Assembly (NCBI GenBank): GCA_030998225.1
Contig: JAPYXD010000171.1
Location: 434,001-498,000, forward strand
Direction of reading: 5' to 3'
Length of the DNA stretch: 64,000 nucleotides
Source of the DNA: Diplolepis rosae
Taxonomy: Eukaryota > Arthropoda > Insecta > Hymenoptera > Diplolepididae
The notes beneath the pieces are model-generated. The model ran no database searches. It had not been told where the DNA came from and saw nothing but the letters and a program-made list of their open reading frames with translations. The position numbers and the translations under genes are program-made. Positions within the stretch are counted from its first letter, which is position 1. Each line of letters begins with the position of its first letter. Shown one piece after another: positions 57,233-64,000 of this stretch.

Positions 57233-57515
57233 ACTTTCGAAAAATATCAATTTTTTCCAGAGTCTGGGAAGATTTAACATAGTTCTAGAGTTCCTGATGC
57301 TTTTCGACAATAGTTCTGTGAATTTCCGGGCACAGTGAACTTTCAAAAAAAAAATTTCAACCCCCCACTTTTTACATATTCAATTTTTATCGATATATTT
57401 CTGTAGTACTCCAAGAGTTCTAGAGTTCTGTGTAACTCAAATTCTGAAAATTGTTATTCCCAAAAAAATGCGGAACATCAAAGTTACTCAAAAATTTTAT
57501 AAATCAATTTTTGAA

Positions 57516-57775
57516 AAGTTCCAAGAGTTTTGATCAGAGTTCTGCCCCCCCCCCCCCGGAATAGTTCTGCAAAAAAGCCTTATAACATTTTTCGCTGCGA
57601 TCAAAATCCAAAACGCTATGGCTCTTCAAAGTTACCCAAGAATTTCAAAAATCAATTCTTGAAAAGTTCCAAGAGTTCTGGTCAGAGTTCTGTTTCCCCC
57701 CGGAATAGTTCTACAAAAAAGCCCTATAACATTTTTCGCTCAGGTCAAAATCCAGAAAGCTATGGCCTATAGCAA
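57516..57775. repeat. About 145-bp direct repeat, two units
   Basis: Each unit has GTTCCAAGAGTT, GATCAGAGTTCTG (or GGTCAGAG), a C run, GGAATAGTTCTGCAAAAAAG and ATAACATTTTTCGCT. The 57530-57772 frame is a by-product. Confidence 0.85.
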
Positions 57776-57787
57776 GGGAATTAACCC

Positions 57788-58325
57788 ATTATTACTCAAG
57801 CGAAATCCAGGCTAGATAGCACCAAACTAACTATTGGATCACTGCCCAAATGAAAAAAAAATTACCCGTGTATTTTCTTCTTGCGATTCCAATTGTTTAT
57901 GCGAAATTATTTAAACAAATTAAGAAAAATTTTGCAATTTGAGAAAACTGATGATGCCAATCGATTCCACAGGAGAAAAAAAGTCGAAAACTTTTTTATG
58001 ATTTTTTTGTCAGATTCTATTTTGGTAGTGTATTATCGTTATAAACAATAGCATCCCGAGGGGAGATGCTGTACCCCGTTCTACCCCAAGCCGAATCTAC
58101 GTTAGACAGCACCAATCACTGTCCAAAGGATAAAAAAATTCAACCGTGTTTTTTCTTTTTGCGATTTCAATTGATTATGCGAAATTATTTAAACAAATTA
58201 ACAATAATTTTGCAATTTCAAAAAACTAATAATGCTAATCGATTCGACGGGAAAAAACATGTCGAAAACCTTTACACTATTTTTTTTGTCAGATTCTATT
58301 TTGTTAGTGTATTTATCGTTAGAGA
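57788..58325. repeat. About 280-bp direct repeat, two units
   Basis: CCGTGTATTTTCTTCTTGCG, TATGCGAAATTATTTAAACA and GTCAGATTCTATTTTGG occur in order in both units (from about 57800 and from about 58085). Confidence 0.85.
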
Positions 58326-58499
58326 ATATAATTCCCAGGATTATCTGGAAATCAAGATTTTATTCGAACCGATTAAGGTTTAGGGTTCCTTTTAGGTAAC
58401 AGATTACATTTCTATTCTATTCGGAGGTTTACAATCTAAACTATTCATTTTTAGCTTTGAATTATCTAACTATACGAAGTGAAATGCACCCAAAAAATC

Positions 58500-59470
58500 G
58501 ATCGTGCAACTCGCGTATTTAGCATCGGATTCCAAGTTTGCATGTTTTTAATGTAAGGGTGAGCATGCCATTTATTCGTGCGAAAAGCTCTTAGCATTCT
58601 CCGCAAAGGAGCGACTTGAGGAAATTAAAAGGATCTCTTTTTGTACTAACTGCTTACGCCCTAATCACAGATCCTATGAATGCCACATAGGTCCCTGTAG
58701 GAAATGCGGAAAGCGCCACAATTCGTTTCTGTACTTTAATGGAGAAAGCGCTGACTTTCTAACCTCGTACAACTCGAACAAAGAGTCTGCCTCGATAAAT
58801 ATGCAATCTCACACATGATTTCACACTTTTGCGTCCACAGCTATTGTAGACATAGTGGATAATCAAGGCAAACTCCATGCTTGTAGAGTTATGCTTGATA
58901 ATGGTTCGCAATCACATTATATAACAGATAGGATGGCTTATTTACTTAATTTACCCAGAAAAGCAGTTAATATCGCCGTTACAGGATTAAATTTAGCCTG
59001 TACTGACGTGCGAGATTCAGTTTCTACAATTTTTAAGTCATCATTTAACAGGTTTCAGAAGAAACTGAATTTTTTAGTTGTTCCGCACGTTACAGGTAAA
59101 TTGTCTTCCGTGGCAATTGATTGCAAATCGCTGCATATACCGCAGCACATTAAACTAGCCGATCCCGAAGCTCATAAGCCTGCCGAAGTCGATGCTTTGA
59201 TTGGAGTTCAACTCTTTTATAAGCTTCTCTGTGTAGGGCAGATTGATATTCAAGGTCATGATACCGTACTTCAGAAAACGCACTTAGGCTGAATAATCGC
59301 AGGAAACGTTTCTGCGAAATATTCTAAAACAAAGGTCACCACGTGCCATCTCACAATGAATCCAATTAAAACTTATTCTGATGAACTTACTCGATATTGG
59401 GAAATTAAACAAGTTCCCATCTTTAAAGGCAGAGTACTCTAACTTTCTACAGGAGTACGAAAGTCTGGGT
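58500..59470 (+). pseudogene. Bel/Pao LTR retrotransposon fragment 2 (gag end, protease, pol start)
   Basis: A zinc-knuckle region (CKGEHAIYSCEKL ... CTNCLRPNHRSYEC ... CRKCGKRHNS) is followed by the A17 protease domain (ACRVMLDNGSQSHYITDRM; active site D-N-G) in an open frame to 59292. Further pol blocks then follow with stops (LTRYWEIKQV and after). It has the same domain order as fragment 1 but is not identical to it. LTRs, the full gag, RT, RNase H and integrase are absent. Stop codons near 58545, 58818 and 59290 show decay. Confidence 0.8.
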
Positions 59471-59762
59471 AATAGGTCGCAAATATAGGACAGTGGATCT
59501 GTCAGTGAGTGTTTCTTCTTACCTCACCACGTTGTTATAAAACAAGAGAGCTTCACTATAAAGATTAGGGTAGCTTTTCATGGCTCAGCTGAAGGTTCCA
59601 ATGTCATTTCGTTAAATGATTTTGATTTTTGAAATTCGCATTTTTGAAAATTATATGTTTAAACAAATTCGCAAGTTTATAAAAATGGTCTTATTTTGAA
59701 AGATATACAGAATTTAACGTTGTTTTTACTGATTTTTCCTTAGTGGACTGTACGGTAAGAGC
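59471..59762. other. Decayed tail of the Bel/Pao fragment and spacer
   Basis: Short blocks near 59510-59600 (FLPHHVVIKQ, KIRVAFHGSAEG in shifted frames) look like the conserved Bel/Pao segment before the reverse transcriptase, so homology probably extends to about 59620. After that AT-rich spacer. Confidence 0.45.
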
Positions 59763-60152
59763 TCCCCAGGTGGAAAAATCGTATTCATGCCAGTATTTAC
59801 AAACGGCACAGTACCGCGCGAGTTGTAAACAAGGAGCAATGCCTGTACTGGACAGTTGGTACCGGGCCGAGGGTTGGCACGGTACTAACATAGTACAGCC
59901 CAAGTCCTGAGACCAAGTGTCGGCTAACAACTGACTTCAGAGTAATGCCAGTACTGAACCAGTACAGATTTCAGTGCTGGCATGGTATCGATGTCCAGTA
60001 CCGCGCGAGTACCGATGGAAAACTTCCAGCCAAGTAACCTTTTGGAGCCGCCCCAGTGTTAGGCCGTGCTTATGCCAGAACTATACCAGTACTGCAAATT
60101 CTACTGAGATACTTGCGCAGTACCAAGCCGGATGTAAATTTCTACCTGGGAC
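59763..60152. mobile_element. GTAC-rich MITE with CCCAGGT ends
   Basis: CCCAGGTGGAAAAAT at the left and ATTTCTACCTGGG at the right are near-complements. The interior is GC-richer and carries many GTACTG/CAGTAC motifs, including CAGTACCGCGCGAGT twice (near 59811 and 59997) and GCCAGTACTG. No coding. Confidence 0.6.
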
Positions 60153-60479
60153 AAGTCGTAGAATACAGTGATATGTTACACAAAGTGGAATCAGTAGAAA
60201 AGTGTTTGGAGTTTTTTCTTGCATTATTAAATAAACCCTCTCAAAACCGAGTAGTATTTATCGAAAAATGATTTTAACATCTCTTACGCTTTAGGAGTTA
60301 TCAAAGTAGTAAGTGAAGTAAAGTTCGCTTTAACTTTGAGAACTCCATCCACTCACTAGACGTGCGAGTTTGCAGATAAGAAGAAAGTAATAATAAGGAG
60401 ACCAAACGGTGTATTAAGAATTTTTTGCTACATTTTATCAGATATTTGGTAGGAAGTGTCTCATGAAAATTGAATTATA

Positions 60480-61431
60480 TGAGGTTTGTCCCGAAAGTAT
60501 CGGGCCTACCTTTATATCTCCGCGCAATAGTGTTCGAGCGACCTCTGCGAGGCATAAACGTCAACAGTAAAGCCTCACGAACCTATCGGTTGCTTGCTGA
60601 CATCTGCCGGACGTATAGTTCATGCGCAGCGTGTCTTTGATTACAAAGCTATTTTTGAGTTCGGTGGATTTTGTGACTTTTAAAACTGACTGAAAAACAA
60701 GATCAACGAATTTGCATCAACTTTTTTTTTTAACTCGGAAAAACGAGTTCAGGAACTATTCAGATGATGCAGAATGCCTTTGGGAATGAGTGTATGAGCA
60801 AAACACGAATAAAAGAGTGGTATAATCGTTTCAAAGGAGGCCGCACTTCTGTTGATAGTGATTCTCGTTCTGGCCGACCTTCGACGACAAAAACATTGGA
60901 TAATATTGAGCGGGTGCGACTTGCGATTGAAGGTGATCGCCGATTAACTGTTTGTGAACTAAAAAATGATCTCGGAATACTGAAAACTGCTGTTTGGGAA
61001 ATTTTGAACAAGATTTTAGGAATGACTTGCGTGTGTGCGGTGACTGGCTTCTTCACCACGATAACGCGCCAGCGCATTCATCGAATCTTGTGAAGCAGTT
61101 TCTGAGTAAACATAGTATCGCATTGCTTCGACAACCTCCGCACAGTCCCGAAATAGCCCCCTGTGACTTTTCACTGTTTCCAAAACTCAAAAAACCACTC
61201 AAAGGACAGCGATTCGATGACAAAACGACGGTTGAAAATAATGCGACGAGCGTACTCAAGGCCATCCCTAAAAGTGAGTTCCAGGACTGTTTCAAGAGGT
61301 GAAAGCATCGCTGGAACCGTGTTATTCAATCAATTGGGGATTACTTTGAAGTATGCCACCTTCCCGATGATGAAGCATAACGCCAGCGCGGAGATATAAA
61401 GGTAGGCCCGATACTTTCCGGACAGACCTCT
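60480..61431 (+). mobile_element. mariner (952 bp, internally deleted)
   Basis: TIRs GAGGTTTGTCCCGAAAGTAT (60481) and reverse complement GAGGTCTGTCCGGAAAGTAT (to 61430) with one extra base each, TA outside (60478-60479; 61432-61433). Similarity of the two ends extends for about 45 bp to CTCCGCGC. A solo end is at 11915-11975. Confidence 0.9.
60690..61360 (+). pseudogene. mariner transposase with central deletion
   Basis: The N-terminal part (MQNAFGNECMSKTRIKEWYN, FKGGRTSVDSDSRSGRPST, helix LTVCELKNDLGILKTAVWEI) runs to LNKILGM. It then jumps, with a frame change near 61025, to GDWLLHHDNAPAHSSNLV (second Asp), PPHSPEIAPCDFSLFPKLK (third Asp) and SEFQDCFKRW with a C-terminal HRWNRVIQSIGDYFE. 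The region with the first catalytic Asp is deleted. Non-functional. Confidence 0.85.
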
Positions 61432-61585
61432 TATATCTGTAGGAGCCTATAGTTGCGAAGTATCTCACTGAATGTGTATCCCTACAATTACTTTGTGACT
61501 CCTAATGTACTAAACTATCACAAAAAAGAAAGGGCATTCACGTGAAATCACTTAGAGTCTTGTTCAGTTCAGTCAACTCAATATA

Positions 61586-62343
61586 AAGGGTTTCCCAATA
61601 AGGGTGATATGTTTTGAAATTGAAAAAAAACACTGAATATTCATTCGGAATTGATCGAAATCTTTTTTATTATATTGGATATTCTATGCCATTTATGATT
61701 TAAACAATATATCGGCCAAATGTCCCCCGAGACTTGAGCCAAAAATGCGCCTCATCAGAAAAGATGATTTTTTGATGAAAATTAGGATCATTTTCAATTG
61801 ATTCCAGAGCCCAATCCGCGAACTCCCGACGCAAACGATGGTCATTAGGCTTCAGTTCTTGGGCCAGAATCATCTTATAGGGATGCAGGCCAAGATCCAA
61901 TCGCAAAATACGCCAGGTAGTCATCCTGGACAGGCCCAATTCCTGAGATCGGCGTGGCACAGACAATTCACGGTTTTCCTCGATACTGGCCTGTACGGCG
62001 GCTATATTCTGTGTAGAACGTGCGGTACGCATACGATTTTTAGGCTTAGTATCCAATAGAGTAAATTCACTCTCCAACTTATCGATTATTCGACGAATTG
62101 AGAGCGCGGATGGATCAGAATGACGACCATATTTTGCACGATATGCTCTTTGAACACCGACAAAACTTCTCGAATTTTGATAAAATAATTGGACAATTTC
62201 CAAACGTTGTGGAAGCGTGAAACTAATTCAGGATTAAATGGCAAACCTTACTGATGACAACTGACAGCAGACGTCAAAAATTTCAGTTCAAATGAGCCCG
62301 ATAGGGACATTCAAAATCATATCACCCCTATTGGGAAACCCTT
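61586..62343 (-). mobile_element. Internally deleted Tc1/mariner-type element, copy 2
   Basis: Same TIRs and interior as 380-1136, with only a handful of substitutions over 758 bp. TA outside (61584-61585; 62344-62345). Identical deletion endpoints show both copies descend from one deleted master. Confidence 0.9.
61700..62226 (-). pseudogene. Truncated Tc1/mariner-type transposase, copy 2
   Basis: Same truncated frame as copy 1 (ends FGRYIV). The start codon region is changed (CTGAATTAG in place of ATGAGTAG on minus), so the copy-1 ATG is absent here and the first usable ATG is at 62203. One or two residue changes (for example Asp for Ala after RHS). Confidence 0.8.
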
Positions 62344-62345
62344 TA

Positions 62346-63063
62346 GAACGAGTTGTATATTGGGTTGCGTGTGTAATTTGGATAGATATTCTATTACATA
62401 TGTTTAATTATCGATTATCTAGTTTCCAGAAATTAAAATTGATAATGATGTAAACGTCAATTACTTGTAATTAGACCGGTTGGTGTACATTGTTAAAAAA
62501 TTAAACTAGAATTCCATATACGTATCTGAATAAAGATTCTATTACATGTCTCTTAGTCTTAAGATACGTTTTTGCATATTCTAGATCAAACTTACCTCAG
62601 TACTCAGTAATTAAAGTCTATTCAAGCTTATAATATATTGAAACTTAATCGAAGCTAAGAATATTTTGAACGATGTAGGTTAGTTACTGATATTATAAAT
62701 TCCGCAATTATTACATTAGTGATAAATATTTTTCAAGATAAAGATAGTATCTGAAATTAGTTTCTTGTAAGTTTCGTCACTAAATGTATTTTTTAAAAAT
62801 TATATATTTTAATTGTTTTTCAGTAAATTTCGTCCAAAAATATTTTTGAAAAAAGTTTATTTTCAAAAATGTCTCTCTGTGTAGACTAGGCATGATTGCT
62901 AGTTAGAAAAAATAATTGCTCAAAAAAACATGTTTTTGTCCATCATTTGACATCAGGGGGTTCAAACTAGTATTTTATATTGAAAAATAAGAAACTTTCG
63001 CATATTCAAATTAAAACATCTTCTGTTTTCACAGAAATGTTTAAACTTAATTATTTATAATTT
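62346..63063. other. AT-rich spacer
   Basis: No supported feature. Confidence 0.4.
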
Positions 63064-63147
63064 TTTAAAGAATTTGACATATTTCTGTGGAAAAGAAGAC
63101 GCTTTCGACTGCGCTGGGATTCCAGCCCAGGTCTTTCGATTGCATCT
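63064..63147. repeat. Palindromic tRNA T-arm-like element, copy 2 (half)
   Basis: TTTAAAGAATTTGACATATT, TCTGTGGAAAAGAAGACGCT and CGACTGCGCTGGGATTCCAG match 41284-41360. The right arm is missing. The T-loop reads TTCCAG here against TTCGAG in copy 1. Confidence 0.75.
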
Positions 63148-63239
63148 AATTAATTTGAAATTATTTATAATTCCTGTATTTGAACTAAGTTGTAAAAGAA
63201 TATTTTTTAGACAATATTTACATGTTGGTGAGCAAAATT

Positions 63240-64000
63240 AAAGGGTTTCCACCCTTTACTGAGTTAAATATAAGTTCGTTTCCTCTCCTTTTTAGCCTGC
63301 CTCGTCCAGCATGTCCTGCATGTTTTTGTGCAGGACATCCTGGAAGAAGCCGGCGACCGTCGTCCAGTTGTTGTTGCACTGGAGCATCACGCCAACGATG
63401 TTATCTGGCGATATTTTCCCAAGTGCTTCTTCTAGGCGGCGTCGCTTCAGGACCCACCTACCACAATTGAAGAAGGTGTGGAGCGAGTCGTCTTTTGGGG
63501 CCCCGCAGAATCTGCACTGCGGGCTCCCCACCTATAGAGGTAAGCGCAGAATAGTCCATGTCCCATCAGCATCTGGGTGAGGTAGTAATTAACCTCACCG
63601 TACTGACGGATAAACCATGGAACCAGCTCGCTATAAGCTTAGCTGTCCACCTTCCACGCGTATTCTCCATCCAACGCCTTTGCCAGGCGCCAAGTGCTTC
63701 TTTTTTGGCGAGTTCTCTACTCCTGCCACGACCGAGTGTGCGCTCCATTTGGTGGACAAACTTTGGCCCTTGGGCGAGCAGGTCTACTGGGATGATCCCC
63801 GCGATCACCAAAACTGCAGGCTCCGAGACCGTGGGATATGAGCTCGTCACTCAAAGAGACCCTCTCCGCTGTACAGCGGACAGACGACTTTTTGTTGGCT
63901 TTTTCAAGTCATGTGTGTCGTTGGGGTTTTCCCCGTCCTTTGGCCCTTCTGCTCCTGTTCCTTCTGCTTTGGAGGCTTCTTCTTAGCCGTCTTCTGTTTC
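63240..64000 (-). pseudogene. R1-type non-LTR retrotransposon, 3' end of ORF2
   Basis: On minus from about 63850: SSYPTVSEPAVLVIAGIIPV, DLLAQ, then RSRELAKKEALGAWQRRWMEN, TRGRWTAKLI, GEVNYYLTQMLMGHG and the C-terminal zinc knuckle CRFCGAPKDDSLHTFFNC (C-x2-C-x-n-H-x4-C), GRWVLKRRRLEEALG and NIVGVMLQCNNNW. At least two frameshifts (near 63625 and 63540). Upstream of 63850 the sequence changes to a lysine/glutamine-rich reading (KTAKKKPPKQKEQEQKG), which looks like ORF1 or foreign sequence, so an internal deletion is likely. The element runs off the window. Confidence 0.8.

Noticed and set aside
57530..57772. 80-codon frame near the poly-C runs
   Set aside because: Lies entirely in a two-unit direct repeat with homopolymer runs.
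61053..61295. Minus-strand frame opposite the mariner transposase
   Set aside because: Antisense shadow of well-supported DNAPAH and PCDF motifs on plus.
63558..63986. 142-codon plus-strand frame near the end of the window
   Set aside because: Opposite the R1 ORF2 blocks and without a motif of its own.

Overview
The window looks like intergenic DNA from an insect nuclear genome, AT-rich and packed with dead or non-autonomous transposable elements. The evidence is a mix of families typical of insects: several mariner lineages, Bel/Pao LTR retrotransposon fragments, an R1-type LINE 3' end, Penelope-like (PLE) RT plus GIY-YIG remnants, piggyBac, hAT, foldback elements and many short inverted-repeat elements (MITEs). 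A short spliceosomal intron (about 70 bp) and a TATA box are also visible. A hymenopteran host is plausible but the order cannot be fixed from the sequence. I see no ordinary host gene, no bacterial operon, no rRNA, no intact tRNA and no CRISPR.

Layout. 1-3.1 kb: a 2.55-kb element with terminal inverted repeats (TIRs), interrupted by a 757-bp internally deleted Tc1/mariner-type element that has a near-identical sister at 61.6-62.3 kb. 4.7-6.4 kb: a decayed Bel/Pao fragment. 8.8-12.9 kb: an LTR end with primer-binding site, a mariner split by a PLE fragment with inverted arms, a solo mariner end with a tandem array, and a piggyBac fragment. 14.6-21.8 kb: two TA-flanked MITEs and a PLE on the minus strand, itself interrupted by a 1.4-kb repeat and by a GAGACT-rich foldback element. 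23.6-31.5 kb: a cluster of very large palindromes, namely a foldback with a 9-bp target duplication and a 3.76-kb inverted repeat around a satellite array, followed by two smaller inverted-repeat elements. 31.5-39.6 kb: element A, a long-TIR transposon with a half THAP domain and a decayed ORF, broken by three nested insertions. 40-50 kb: palindromes, two hAT halves in convergent orientation (one interrupted by a MITE) and a mariner remnant. 51.3-54.6 kb: element B, a long-TIR transposon carrying a better preserved homologue of element A's ORF. 55-64 kb: two mariners, tandem arrays, a second Bel/Pao fragment, a GTAC-rich MITE, the sister deletion element and an R1 LINE tail.

Most interesting system: elements A and B. 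Each has TIRs of about 625 bp, each seems to be flanked by AATT, and each encodes the same unrecognised protein family with a lysine-rich tail. No DDE transposase is visible in either. They may be a transposon lineage that carries its own DNA-binding or accessory protein. All protein names come from motif recognition by eye, without database searches.
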